DNA of 64,000 bases from Erwinia sp. S63 (GCF_016625195.1 NZ_JACVUP010000002.1:406711-470710); one strand, 5' to 3'. Numbered from the stretch's first letter, positions 45,617-58,471 are shown. Numbers and translations: made by a program. Notes: generated by a model from the letters alone, not told the origin.

Positions 45617-46684
45617 ATGAACCAGAAATACCTGCTTTATATGTACTTGCTGAAAGCGCGAACCTTTATCGCGTTACTGATCGTGGTCGGCTTTTTCAGC
45701 TTTATGGTGCCCAACTTCCTGACCACCTCAAACCTGCTGATCATGACGCAGCACGTTGCCATCACCGGGCTGCTGGCGATTGGCATGACGCTGGTGATCC
45801 TGACGGGCGGCATCGATCTGTCAGTCGGCGCGGTGGCGGGCATCTGCGGCATGGTGGCGGGAGCGCTGCTGACCAATGGCGTGCCGCTGTGGGGCGGTAA
45901 TACGTTGTTCTTTAACGTGCCGGAAGTGATTCTGGTGGTGGCGCTGTTCGGCATCGTGCTGGGGTTGATCAACGGCACCGTGGTGACGCGTCTGGGCGTT
46001 GCGCCCTTTATCTGCACCCTCGGCATGATGTATGTGGCCCGCGGGGCCGCGCTGCTGTTCAACGATGGCAGTACCTACGCCAATCTGGTGGGGATGCCAG
46101 CATTGGGCAATACCGGTTTTGCGTTGCTGGGATCGGGCAGCGTGCTTGGCGTCTACATCCCAATCTGGTTAATGATTGGCTTCCTGCTGCTCGGCCTCTA
46201 TCTGACACGTAAAACCCCGCTGGGCCGCTATATCTATGCCACCGGCGGCAATGAATCTGCGGCACGCCTGGCCGGTGTACCGATCATTAAGGTCAAAGTG
46301 TTTGTCTATGCCTTCTCCGGTTTATGCGCCGCGCTGGTGGGATTGATCGTCGCATCCCAACTGCAAACCGCGCACCCGATGACCGGCAACATGTTTGAGA
46401 TGGACGCCATCGGTGCAACCGTATTGGGCGGAACGGCGTTAGCAGGGGGGCGCGGGCGCGTATCAGGTTCGATCATCGGTGCCTTTGTCATCGTGTTCCT
46501 CGCCGATGGCATGGTGATGATGGGCGTCAGCGATTTCTGGCAAATGGTGATTAAAGGGCTGGTGATTGTCACCGCCGTGGTCATCGATCAGTTCCAGCAA
46601 AAATTACAAAGTAAGGTGGTGCTGCTGCGCAGACATGAAAAAAAGCAGCAATCGGCCGCCCTGCCTGAAGCAACGCATGGATAA
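45617..46684 (+). CDS. Sugar ABC transporter permease (RbsC-like)
   Basis: 355-residue inner-membrane protein with about nine or ten helices. Conserved GMTLVILTGGIDLSVGAVAG near residue 60 and the EAA-like loop GNESAARLAGVPIIKVKV are typical of ribose-type permeases. ATVLGGTALAGGRG lies in the conserved C-terminal part. Lies 19 bp after the ATPase gene. Confidence 0.95.
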   Translation: MNQKYLLYMYLLKARTFIALLIVVGFFSFMVPNFLTTSNLLIMTQHVAITGLLAIGMTLVILTGGIDLSVGAVAGICGMVAGALLTNGVPLWGGNTLFFNVPEVILVVALFGIVLGLINGTVVTRLGVAPFICTLGMMYVARGAALLFNDGSTYANLVGMPALGNTGFALLGSGSVLGVYIPIWLMIGFLLLGLYLTRKTPLGRYIYATGGNESAARLAGVPIIKVKVFVYAFSGLCAALVGLIVASQLQTAHPMTGNMFEMDAIGATVLGGTALAGGRGRVSGSIIGAFVIVFLADGMVMMGVSDFWQMVIKGLVIVTAVVIDQFQQKLQSKVVLLRRHEKKQQSAALPEATHG

Positions 46685-46695
46685 CAGGAGGCAAT

Positions 46696-47493
46696 ATGAC
46701 ACGCGATTTTAGTGGAAAAACGGTGGTGATTACCGGCGCATGCCGCGGGATTGGCGCGGGCATCGCCGCACGATTTGCGCGCGATGGCGCACGGCTGGTG
46801 ATGGTGTCCAATTCGGACCGGGTATTCACCACGGCGCGGACGCTGGAAGAACAGCATGGCAGCGAGATTCTGGCGCTGCAGGTGGATGTGACCAATGAAG
46901 CCGAAGTGCAGCAGCTTTATCAGCAGGCGGCGGAGCGCTTTGGCACCATTGATGTCTCGATTCAGAATGCCGGAGTGATCACTATTGATCGCTTTGATTC
47001 AATGCCAAAGAGCGACTTTGAAAAAATCCTGGCGGTCAACACCACGGCCGTGTGGCTGTGCTGCCGCGAAGCGGCGAAATATATGGTTAAGCAGGGCAGT
47101 GGCAGCCTGATTAACACGTCATCTGGTCAGGGGCGGCAGGGCTTTATTTACACGCCACACTATGCGGCCAGTAAAATGGGTGTCATCGGTATTACTCAGA
47201 GTCTTGCTCTGGAGCTGGCGCCGTGGCACATCACCGTTAACGCTTTCTGTCCGGGTATCATCGAAAGTGAGATGTGGGATTATAACGATCGCGTGTGGGG
47301 AGAAATCCTCAGCAGCGATAAAAAGCAGTATGGCAAAGGTGAGTTGATGGCGGAATGGGTGGAAAATATTCCGTTGAAACGCGCCGGACAGCCGCAGGAT
47401 GTCGCCGGGTTGGTGGCGTTCCTCGCCTCGGACGATGCGCGCTACATCACCGGTCAAACCATCAATGTGGATGGCGGGCTGATATTCTCCTAA
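46696..47493 (+). CDS. SDR-family dehydrogenase (last gene of ABC operon)
   Basis: 265 residues, a second SDR distinct from the one heading the operon. TGACRGIGAGI cofactor loop, QNAG, catalytic NTSSGQGRQ and YAASK, terminal ITGQTINVDGG. Starts 11 bp after the permease with AGGAGG upstream. Two consecutive oxidations or two alternative substrates are possible; no sugar kinase or aldolase is in the operon. Confidence 0.88.
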   Translation: MTRDFSGKTVVITGACRGIGAGIAARFARDGARLVMVSNSDRVFTTARTLEEQHGSEILALQVDVTNEAEVQQLYQQAAERFGTIDVSIQNAGVITIDRFDSMPKSDFEKILAVNTTAVWLCCREAAKYMVKQGSGSLINTSSGQGRQGFIYTPHYAASKMGVIGITQSLALELAPWHITVNAFCPGIIESEMWDYNDRVWGEILSSDKKQYGKGELMAEWVENIPLKRAGQPQDVAGLVAFLASDDARYITGQTINVDGGLIFS

Positions 47494-47704
47494 TCGCAGC
47501 AGCCGTGAGCGTCTTGCGGGGCTGTACGCAGGGCGCTCTGCGGAGCGATTTAGTGATCAAGAGAAAATGATGCCTTTTGCTAATCAGGCAATGTCCTAAT
47601 TCAGCCCGGCCTTTTCTGCAAAATCGGCAGAATGTGTTAGGGTATTCCAGTACAGTTTTGTGAGCCACTTCAAATTCTAAACTGGATAAAAGCCTGTTTT
47701 TGCT

Positions 47705-49141
47705 ATGACATCTGTTTTATCTGCTTTCAAATCACTGCGCATGCTGCCCGCTGCAACGGGGCTGCTTTTCACCGCGCCTGCTCTGGCGCTGGTGACCGAT
47801 ACGCATGTCGCCGATGCGCCCTTTAGCGATCCTGAACGCTTCCAGAAAATGGCCAGCGATCTGCCTGCACTCGGCTATGAAGATGAAAATGCGACCTTCA
47901 GCAAAAATCTGGCGACCATCGCTAAGAGCATTGGTGAAGCCAGTCAGGACAGCACCAGTGACAACACTTTTGGTCATCAGGCGGGTATCTGGGCGTTTAA
48001 TCATTTCCGCGATGAAGTGGCAAACCGCGTGGTGGATGAGGGCCAATCTCTGCTTTCTCCCTACGGTAAAGCGCAGATCGATTTTAATGTCGATATGGAT
48101 GGTAACTTCACCGGCAGTGGTGCTTCTCTGCTTACGCCGTGGGCCGATCGCTATCAATATTTGACGTTTAGTGAGGTGGGCTTCCACCAAACGGATGATG
48201 GGCTGGTGGGCAATATCGGCTTGGGACAACGCTGGACGGCGGGAAAATGGCTGCTCGGTTACAACGGTTTTGTCGATCGTATGTTCAACAGCGGATTGCA
48301 GCGCGCTTCAGTGGGCACCGAAGCCTGGGGCGACTATCTGCGCTTCTCGGCTAACTACTACACACCGCTATCGGGCTGGCAAAACCGCGATCCTTTCCAG
48401 CAGCAGCGAATGGCGCGCGGCTACGATTTCACCACTCAGGGCTATCTGCCTTTCTATCGCCAACTCGGCATGTCGGTAAGTTGGGAACAGTATCTGGGCA
48501 ATGATGTGGATCTGTTCAGCAGCGGCAACACTTATCACAATCCTTCGGCGCTGACCTTTGGTGTCTCCTACACACCGGTGCCGCTGGTGACACTCTCTGC
48601 CAGCCACAAAACCAGTAATGAAGGTGAAAGTCAGGATCAGCTGGGTTTACATCTTAACTATCGTTTCGGCGTGCCGCTGAGCCAGCAGTTGAGTGCCGAC
48701 AACGTGGCAGAAGCGCGTTCGCTGCGCGGCAGTCGTTACGACATGGTGACGCGCAACAATACGCCGGTGGTGGAGTATCGTCAGCGCAAAACCTTGTCGG
48801 TGTTCCTTGCCACACCGCCATGGCAATTAAACGGCGGTGAAAGCCTGCCGCTGAAATTGCAAATCCGTAATGCCAATCCGATCACCAAGGTGACGTGGCA
48901 GGGCGATACCCAGGCGTTAAGTCTCACGCCGGGCGCGAATCCTAACGATCCGCAAGGATGGAGCATCATTATGCCCGCGTGGAACAGCGCATCTGACGCC
49001 ACTAACAGCTATCGTCTGTCTGTGACACTGGAAGACAGCAAGGGCGGCCGGGTGACCTCCAACTGGATTACGCTGCAAATTCAGGAGCCGTTTAGCATAA
49101 ATTCTGGTGAGGATAATCGCTTCGATTTGCTGGCGCCTTAA
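47705..49141 (+). CDS. ychO: YchO-like inverse autotransporter beta-domain protein
   Basis: 478 residues, similar in size to E. coli YchO (about 465). Signal peptide up to ALA, then a linker and the intimin/invasin-type outer-membrane barrel (YGKAQIDFNVDMDGNFTGSG; GQRWTAGKWLLGYNGFVDRM; GVSYTPVPLVTLSASHKTSN), and one Ig-like module after about residue 370. It lacks long passenger repeats, so it is a minimal member rather than a full adhesin. Confidence 0.85.
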   Translation: MTSVLSAFKSLRMLPAATGLLFTAPALALVTDTHVADAPFSDPERFQKMASDLPALGYEDENATFSKNLATIAKSIGEASQDSTSDNTFGHQAGIWAFNHFRDEVANRVVDEGQSLLSPYGKAQIDFNVDMDGNFTGSGASLLTPWADRYQYLTFSEVGFHQTDDGLVGNIGLGQRWTAGKWLLGYNGFVDRMFNSGLQRASVGTEAWGDYLRFSANYYTPLSGWQNRDPFQQQRMARGYDFTTQGYLPFYRQLGMSVSWEQYLGNDVDLFSSGNTYHNPSALTFGVSYTPVPLVTLSASHKTSNEGESQDQLGLHLNYRFGVPLSQQLSADNVAEARSLRGSRYDMVTRNNTPVVEYRQRKTLSVFLATPPWQLNGGESLPLKLQIRNANPITKVTWQGDTQALSLTPGANPNDPQGWSIIMPAWNSASDATNSYRLSVTLEDSKGGRVTSNWITLQIQEPFSINSGEDNRFDLLAP

Positions 49142-49210
49142 AACGGTCATCGACGAAATTCCCGCCACTTCAGTGCATGAACCTGGTAATATAGCGGCTT
49201 ATTGTCAAGA

Positions 49211-50245
49211 ATGGATTCTTATTGCATGCCTTCAATTCCGGTTCCGCTGGTTACGCTACTGGTGCTGCTGATTTTAATCGTGACCTTAGCGGCGAACGAT
49301 AAGCAACGCCACCAAACCACGCTGCTATTTCTGGTCGTCTGCTCACTGTTACTGGCGGTGGGAGCATTACGTTGGATCTGGCCGTCAACACCACTCATGG
49401 CTTTGCGCGTGTTATTAGCAACGCTAATTCCGGCGCTGGCCTGGCACTGTTTCAGCCCGCATACGACTCATCAATATTCACGCTGGAAAATCGTCCCGAC
49501 CGCGCTGGCCATCATCATTATGCAGTGCTGGCCAGAAGCCATTGATAGCGCGCTATTTGTGCTTTATATCGGATACGGGGTGACATTGATTCTTATGGGC
49601 TTAGGCGGTGGGGATCGATTTAGCGATGCGCGCATCGGTGAAGTCGGGCTGGCGGCAAGAATGGCTCTTACCGCCGGTGTTTTTCTTTGCTTCTCTGGTA
49701 TGACAGATTTGCTGGTGGCGCTCGAATTCACTTTGCATCAGGGCAAGCTTGTGCCGCAAATCATCGCGATACTGCAAAGTTTAATGCTGCCTTTGCTTAG
49801 TCTGGCGATTGTACTTGCAGCACGGACCCGGCCCCGGGAAGTGAGTATTGAGACAGTACTGCCCAATTCTTCTCCGTTGCAGACGCCTGAGCAGGCAGCC
49901 TTGTGCCTGCAACTGGAAAATCGACTGCGGCAGGATGACCTGTTCCTTAATACACAACTCACGTTGAATCTGTTAGCGCGCAAAGCCGGTATTCCCTCGC
50001 GTCACATCTCACGTGCGATCAATGCGACTTACCACTGCAATGTTTCTCAGTGGATAAATGGTTTTCGCATCGCTCATGCGCAGCAGTTGCTTCGAAGCAG
50101 TTCACTGCCGGTTACGGAGGTGATGCTGGCGTCAGGATTCACCACTAAATCAAATTTCAATCGCGAGTTTTTACGCATTAGCGGACAGACGCCGAGTGCA
50201 TTTCGTCAGCAGGCGGGTTCAATGCCGCTGTCAGAAAGCGAGTGA
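49211..50245 (+). CDS. Membrane-anchored AraC-type regulator
   Basis: About 344 residues from ATG 49211 (TTG three codons earlier and ATG 49226 are alternatives; no strong Shine-Dalgarno). The first 210 residues hold about seven hydrophobic helices (VPLVTLLVLLILIVTLAAND first). The last 100 are an AraC HTH domain (LNLLARKAGIPSRHISRAIN; PVTEVMLASGFTTKSNFNRE; GQTPSAFRQQ). A one-component membrane sensor regulator; target unknown. Its 3' end overlaps that of the convergent hydrolase gene by 68 bp. Confidence 0.82.
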   Translation: MDSYCMPSIPVPLVTLLVLLILIVTLAANDKQRHQTTLLFLVVCSLLLAVGALRWIWPSTPLMALRVLLATLIPALAWHCFSPHTTHQYSRWKIVPTALAIIIMQCWPEAIDSALFVLYIGYGVTLILMGLGGGDRFSDARIGEVGLAARMALTAGVFLCFSGMTDLLVALEFTLHQGKLVPQIIAILQSLMLPLLSLAIVLAARTRPREVSIETVLPNSSPLQTPEQAALCLQLENRLRQDDLFLNTQLTLNLLARKAGIPSRHISRAINATYHCNVSQWINGFRIAHAQQLLRSSSLPVTEVMLASGFTTKSNFNREFLRISGQTPSAFRQQAGSMPLSESE

Positions 50246-51236
50246 TACGGGCGATTAACTCCTGATGAATATCGGCGCGGGTGCGGCTGCCTTGATCCCG
50301 GCAAACGAAGCCCTCACCAGGGGAAGATTGTTCGATTAACTCAGCACCATGGGGTTTACAGCGCTGCATAAAACTAAAGTGGGTTGCGCCTCTTATACGT
50401 GAAAACGATGTCTGTTGCGGCGGAAGATACTGCGCCAGATAGCCGGATACCAGTGAGGCGGGAAGTTCAACACTGTCTTGTTCTGCGGATAACACCAGCA
50501 CTGGCACAGAAACCCTTGCCAGGCTCTCAGGTGTGAATCCGCGCGCCAGACCAAGATCAAGCGATACGGCCGCTTTAATACGTGGATTACGTAATTGAGC
50601 ATCCAATAAAGAAGCGGTATTTGTATTGCTGATACCCAACGTCTCAATCAATTGACAGTCTGCTAGTTGCGAGTGGTTCTGACAATCCTGAACAAATCTG
50701 TTCGACGAAAACCGGGCACCGATTAACTCCATCACTGTCCACCCTCCAAGTGAGTGGCCGATGGCGGCGATGCGCAACGAATCGACCTTTCCTGCCAGGT
50801 GTTCGTCTGCCAATAACCGATCCAGTACCCGGCTGATATCATCTGGACGCAGCCAAAGTTTCCGGGCGGTAGCAGGATCGCGATTCTCTGTTGTTGTGCC
50901 GGGATGGTTGGGGGCAGCGACGATATATCCCTGCACAGCGAGTGCTGTGGCCAACCAGTTGAGGTTACGCCAGCTACCGCCATAACCGTGAGACAGAAGG
51001 ACTAAAGGATGCTGTCCTGGAAGAGGCGTTGCATTGCGTAACACCGACTCACCATAGAACGCGGGGTTCTCGCCCACATCTTCAAAGACGCCCGTGGCGG
51101 CAGTGGGATACCAAAACGCAACATTGAGCGGACGATTGCCCTGGCTATCAAGTGTTATCTGACGAAAACCCGTTGCGGCCTGTGCAAGCGACGCACACAT
51201 CATCAGCATAAGTGCACAAATACAAAATCGAATCAT
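50178..51236 (-). CDS. Secreted alpha/beta hydrolase (dienelactone hydrolase/PAF-acetylhydrolase-like)
   Basis: About 352 residues from ATG 51236 (GGAG nine bases upstream; an ATG five codons earlier lacks one). Signal peptide MIRFCICALMLMMCASLAQA. Oxyanion region PLVLLSHGYGGSWRN, nucleophile elbow AIGHSLGGWT, later acid region around VLVLSAEQDSVELP and a His in IRGATHFSFM complete a catalytic triad. Predicted periplasmic esterase or lipase; substrate unknown. Confidence 0.83.
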   Translation of the reverse strand: MIRFCICALMLMMCASLAQAATGFRQITLDSQGNRPLNVAFWYPTAATGVFEDVGENPAFYGESVLRNATPLPGQHPLVLLSHGYGGSWRNLNWLATALAVQGYIVAAPNHPGTTTENRDPATARKLWLRPDDISRVLDRLLADEHLAGKVDSLRIAAIGHSLGGWTVMELIGARFSSNRFVQDCQNHSQLADCQLIETLGISNTNTASLLDAQLRNPRIKAAVSLDLGLARGFTPESLARVSVPVLVLSAEQDSVELPASLVSGYLAQYLPPQQTSFSRIRGATHFSFMQRCKPHGAELIEQSSPGEGFVCRDQGSRTRADIHQELIARITRFLTAALNPPADEMHSASVR

Positions 51237-51300
51237 TAGCGTTGTCTCCATGAGTGTAAAATCATGAAGAGTAATAACGTAAACAGTCAGTTACCGCGTC

Positions 51301-51316
51301 CTCAATCGCGATTGAG
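51301..51316. promoter_or_regulatory. Perfect 16-bp palindrome upstream of the hydrolase gene
   Basis: CTCAATCGCGATTGAG is a perfect dyad, 65 bp upstream of the hydrolase ATG. The lack of a loop points to a protein-binding operator rather than an RNA hairpin. Confidence 0.55.
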
Positions 51317-51333
51317 TACCTGTATAACGACAA

Positions 51334-51358
51334 TAAAAAAGGGCAGCTTGCGCTGCCC
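51334..51358 (-). terminator. Rho-independent terminator of the porin gene
   Basis: GGGCAGC / GCTGCCC stem with TTGC loop; on the minus strand it is followed by six T residues. Confidence 0.85.
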
Positions 51359-51408
51359 CTGGCTCATACCCAGCCGACACTAGCCGGTATGCAATGAGGG
51401 ATACTCAC

Positions 51409-52500
51409 TTAGAACTGATACACCAGACCAACAGCAGTTACGTCGTCAGTGTTGATGTTCAACGCGTTGTTATCTTTCAACAGGTTGATTTTATATTCTG
51501 CATAAGCAGACATGTTCTTGTTGAAGTAGTAAGTCACGCCAACGGCAACGTATTTGAACAGATCGGTATCGCCCACGTTGTTCTCAACATCTTTCGCGCG
51601 AGAAGACACATAGCCCAGTGAAGGACGCAGGCCGTTCAGGAACTGATACTGTGCAACGGCTTCAAAGTTCACCGCTTTGTTAGCGAAACCGCTGTTACCG
51701 ATTGGGGTCGCATTCTGCGTTTCGCCATAGATGGTCGCCAGGTAAATCTGGTTAGCATCATATTTCAGACCGGCTGCCCAGCTCTGCGCTTTATCGCCAC
51801 GGCCGTAGGTCGCGGTGTTCTGTGCAGTAACGCGATCCAGATTAGCGTAAGCACCGACAAGGCTCAGGCCGAAATCGAAGTCATAAGAGGTTGACAGCGC
51901 AAAGCCATCACCATTCGAACGACGTACCGCCAGGTTGCTGGCAGTCGCGCTATCAGAGCGCTCGTTTTTGCCTTCGTACTGCGCGGCAAAGTTCCAGCCT
52001 TTCACCAGACCGAAGAAATCTTTGTTACGCCAGGTCAGGACACCGGTAGAACGGCCTGACAGGAAGGCATCGGTGTAACCGGAATCACCACCAAAGTACG
52101 GCAGCATATCGGTGTAACCCAGTACGTCATACACCAGACCGTAGTTACGGCCGTAGTCGATTGAACCAAACTGGGCCACTTTCAGACCCGCAAAGCCCAG
52201 ACGGGTTTTGTTGCCTGAGTTGGCATCGCTGCCTTCAGAGTTGCTCAGGCTGTACTGGTATTGCCACTGACCATAGCCGGTCAGTTGGTCATTAATTTTG
52301 GTTTCGCCTTTAAAGCCCAGACGGGTATAGGAAGAGACTTCACCGTTCTGGCTGTCGTTATCAGAGAACAGATGCGAAACGTTGATTTTGCCGGTCAGGT
52401 CCAGCTTGTTGCCATCTTTGTTATAGATTTCGGCGGCCTGAGCCGAAGAAAGTCCCAGCAGTAAAGGCATCACTGCTGCCAGTAAGGAGCGCTTCATCAT
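51409..52500 (-). CDS. OmpC/OmpF-type trimeric porin
   Basis: 363 residues. Signal peptide [20 protein letters not shown]... cleaved before [17 protein letters not shown], the standard mature start of enterobacterial porins. Sixteen-strand barrel with the constriction-loop segment [20 protein letters not shown], and a C-terminal Phe (GLVYQF) needed for BAM assembly. Which of OmpC, OmpF or OmpN it corresponds to cannot be decided by eye. Confidence 0.94.
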   Translation of the reverse strand: MMKRSLLAAVMPLLLGLSSAQAAEIYNKDGNKLDLTGKINVSHLFSDNDSQNGEVSSYTRLGFKGETKINDQLTGYGQWQYQYSLSNSEGSDANSGNKTRLGFAGLKVAQFGSIDYGRNYGLVYDVLGYTDMLPYFGGDSGYTDAFLSGRSTGVLTWRNKDFFGLVKGWNFAAQYEGKNERSDSATASNLAVRRSNGDGFALSTSYDFDFGLSLVGAYANLDRVTAQNTATYGRGDKAQSWAAGLKYDANQIYLATIYGETQNATPIGNSGFANKAVNFEAVAQYQFLNGLRPSLGYVSSRAKDVENNVGDTDLFKYVAVGVTYYFNKNMSAYAEYKINLLKDNNALNINTDDVTAVGLVYQF

Positions 52501-53290
52501 TTATAATTTACCCTGTGATATTTTTTAATTGTGTCCCCGTAATCGGGGTGAAAAGAAAATGACACAAAAGGTTCAAGATCAACAGTGCAATATATGTAAC
52601 TAAATATTTCTGATTGGCTTTTTGTGTGATTTTTAATCTTAACTTCCATTATTCGGGATTTTACATTGGATAAACTTATCTCAATTCCGTCATGCATTTG
52701 ACCAATACAAATACATAAATAATTGTTTTTAATGGTTTTTAGTAAAATTAAAGAAAAGTAAATCACCGCGTTTCTTTGAGGGTTAAATAGCACAAGCCTA
52801 TGCATTATTGTTCAATAACAAATATAGAAAACCACCTAATCATTAGCGTGGTAATTATCTGGTTAATCTCTTTGTATCCTTTTATTTCTGCTCTGATAAT
52901 AACCTTAGTCACTAAATGTCGTTTAACTTATGTTTAATTCAATGGCTGTTCAAAATACAGCCAAATATGCAACGAGATTGTTAATTAGCGGCGAATCAGC
53001 GCTGCCTTTTCTTGCACATCTGGCTGCACGCTTCCTGCATATTCGCGCACCATAAATGCACAAATTGCCCTAAAACAGGGCGAGAGTCGCGACATTTCGG
53101 CGAAATATTCCCTGTGCGATCACAAAAGCGCTATTTCATTTTGTGAATGCATAAATCTGCTAAATAAATTGCTGCTCTCCCATCTCCATCAGACTGATAT
53201 TCACTTTTTATGCATTTTATGTGAATAGCGATCTGGTGTAACTCATTGATATTGCGTTACCCAAACCCGTTTATGCATTTTTTCCGCTAG
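52501..53290. promoter_or_regulatory. Long divergent region between porin and ast operon
   Basis: About 790 bp, AT-rich near the porin. It must contain the porin promoter and leader and, further right, upstream sites for astC. An open frame at 52497-52805 overlaps the porin leader but lacks coding character. No OmpR, NtrC or ArgR sites are clear enough to mark. Confidence 0.45.
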
Positions 53291-53308
53291 CTGGCACGCT
53301 TACTGCAC
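53291..53308 (+). promoter_or_regulatory. Sigma-54 promoter of the astCADBE operon
   Basis: CTGGCACG-CTTA-CTGCAC: near-consensus -24/-12 elements with exact GG-N10-GC spacing, about 75 bp before the astC start. The ast operon is Ntr-regulated and sigma-54-dependent in E. coli. Confidence 0.88.
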
Positions 53309-53382
53309 TCTACAGTAGTGCTGCGACACAACAGATTTTAACAATTTTAAAACAATAGCTTCACTCAGGTGGAGCAGGAGAA

Positions 53383-54605
53383 ATGGCTATGTCACTGCAG
53401 GTTTCACGTCACGATTTTGATCAATGGATGATGCCGGTATACGCCCCCGCGGCTTTCGTACCGGTGCGTGCTGAAGGCTCAACCCTTTGGGATCAGCAAG
53501 GTAAGGATTACATCGACTTTGCAGGCGGCATCGCGGTGAATGCATTGGGACATGCGCATCCGGCTTTGCAACAGGCACTGACCGAGCAGGCGGGTAAGCT
53601 GTGGCACACCGGCAATGGCTATACTAACGAACCTATTTTACGTCTGGCTAAACAGCTGATTGACGCCACCTTCGCCGATCGCGTGTTCTTCTGTAACTCC
53701 GGGGCAGAAGCCAATGAGGCTGCACTGAAGCTGGCCCGTAAAGTGGCGCACGATCGTTTTGGCGCAGAGAAAAATGGCATTGTAGCCTTCAATAATGCTT
53801 TCCATGGACGCACGCTGTTTACCGTTTCAGCGGGTGGACAACCGGCTTACTCACGTGATTTTGCACCGCTGCCTCCGGCGATTGAGCACGCCAACTTCAA
53901 CGACCTCGCCTCTGCCGCAGCACTGATCAATGACCAGACCTGTGCCGTGATTGTTGAACCGATTCAGGGCGAAGGCGGTGTCTTGCCTGCCGATCCTGCT
54001 TTCCTGCGCGGCCTGCGTGAACTGTGCGACAAACATCAGGCGACCCTGATATTCGATGAAGTACAGAGCGGCGTGGGTCGTACCGGTTCGCTGTATGCCT
54101 ACATGCACTATGGCGTGACGCCGGACGTCCTGACCACCGCCAAAGCGCTCGGTGGCGGCTTCCCGATTGGCGCGATGCTGACACGCGAAGATTTGGCGTT
54201 GGTGATGGGCGTGGGCACTCATGGCACCACCTACGGCGGTAACCCGCTGGCGGGTGCCGTCGCCGGTAAAGTGATGGAGCTGATTAACCAGCCCGATTTT
54301 ATGGCGGGCGTGGCGCAGCGCCACCAGTGGTTTGTCGATGCTTTGCAGGAGATGAATCAGCGCCTGCCGATCTTTAAAGAAGTGCGCGGTCTCGGACTGT
54401 TAATTGGTGCCGTGCTAAATGAGGATTTTGCCGGGAAAGCGAAGCAGTTCAACCTGGCGGCGGCTGAAGAAGGTGTCATGGTGCTGATTGCCGGTGCTAA
54501 CGTGGTGCGTTTCGCGCCAGCGCTGAATATCAGTGAAGCGGAAGTGAAAGAGGGACTGGCGCGCTTTGAACGTGCCTGCGCTCGTGTACTCACAGGAGCT
54601 GCATC

Positions 54606-54609
<4 letters not shown>
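53383..54609 (+). CDS. astC: Succinylornithine transaminase AstC
   Basis: 408 residues. PLP-dependent class III aminotransferase of the arginine succinyltransferase pathway, converting N2-succinylornithine to succinylglutamate semialdehyde. [31 protein letters not shown] and the PLP lysine in [13 protein letters not shown] are in place. ATG at 53383 or the ATG two codons later may be used. Overlaps astA by ATGA. Confidence 0.96.
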
Positions 54610-57099
<2,490 letters not shown>

Positions 57100-57100
<1 letters not shown>

Positions 57101-58428
57101 TGAAAGCGTTTGAAGCCAACTTTGATGGACTGGTCGGCCTGACGCACCATTACGCCGGGCTCTCCTTTGGTAATGAAGCGTCGACGCGCAATCAGCTGCA
57201 GCCTTCAAACCCCCGCCTGGCCGCGAAGCAGGGCCTGCTGAAAATGAAAGCGCTGGCGGACTTGGGCTACGTGCAAGGGGTGATCCCGCCGCATGAGCGG
57301 CCGAATATCCCGCTACTACGCCAGCTCGGTTTTGCTGGCACGGACGAACAGGTACTGGCGAAAGCGGCTCAGCAGGCGCCGCAGCTGTTGTCCGCTGCCA
57401 GTTCTGCCTCGGCAATGTGGGTGGCGAATGCTGCCACCGTATCGCCTTCGGCTGATAGCGCCGATGGCCGCGTGCACTTCACCGTGGCTAACCTCAACAA
57501 TAAATTCCATCGCGCCATCGAAGCGCCGGAAACCGCCGACTTGCTGCGCGCCATTTTCCGCGATCCGCAACATTTCAGCGTGCATGATGCTTTGCCGCAG
57601 GTGGCGCTGTTTGGCGATGAAGGTGCCGCTAACCATAACCGCTTTGGTGCGGACTACGGCGATGCGGGTGTTCAGCTGTTTGTTTATGGTCGTGATGGTC
57701 AACAGCAGGGTGCTGCACCGGCACGTTATCCGGCACGTCAGACGCGGGAAGCCAGTGCCGCGGTGGCGCGTTTGCATCAGCTCGACGATGAGCGCACGCT
57801 GTTTGCACAGCAAAACCCGCTGGTGATCGATCAGGGCGTGTTCCACAACGATGTCATCGCCGTGAGCAACCAGCAGGTGCTGTTCTGCCATGAAGAGGCG
57901 TTTGTCGATCAGCCGGCGTTATTACAACAGCTGGCGGCGCGCGTGCCCGGTTTCCAACCTATTGTGGTGCCGCGCGATAAAGTGTCAGTGGCGGACGCGG
58001 TGAATACCTATCTGTTTAACAGCCAACTGTTACAGCATCCTGAAGGTGGCATGCGACTGGTGCTGCCAGAAGAGTCACGCCAGCACGCCGGCGTATGGCG
58101 CTATTTGACCGGGCTGGTGGAGAGCGGCGGGCCGATTCGTGAGCTCACGGTGTTCGATCTGCGTGAGAGCATGTGCAACGGCGGTGGGCCAGCTTGTTTG
58201 CGTTTGCGCGTGGTGCTGACCGAAGCAGAGCGTCAGGCCCTCAATCCAGCGGTACTGATGAACGATCGCCTGTTCACCACCCTGAACAGCTGGGTGGATC
58301 GCCACTACCGCGATCGCCTCACGCAAGCCGATTTGGCCGATCCGCAATTACTGCGTGAGGGACGCACCGCGCTGGATGAGCTGACACAGCTGCTAGACTT
58401 AGGCAGTGTCTACGCATTTCAGCGTTAA
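57100..58428 (+). CDS. astB: N-succinylarginine dihydrolase AstB
   Basis: 442 residues from ATG 57100. Converts succinylarginine to succinylornithine with release of ammonia and CO2. N-terminus [20 protein letters not shown] and the Cys-containing active-site segment [17 protein letters not shown] are characteristic of this guanidine-modifying family. E. coli AstB is nearly the same length. Confidence 0.97.
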
Positions 58429-58471
58429 CCTCAGAGGGTAAGTGAAGCTTCTGAGTTGAAAAGGAGTGTAC

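Noticed and set aside
52497..52805. 102-codon minus-strand ORF upstream of the porin
   Set aside because: It lies in the porin leader, has an odd amino-acid composition and no good ribosome site.
53040..53280. NtrC and ArgR sites upstream of astC
   Set aside because: Some half-site-like stretches (TGAAT, GCAC) exist but none match the full consensus well enough to report.
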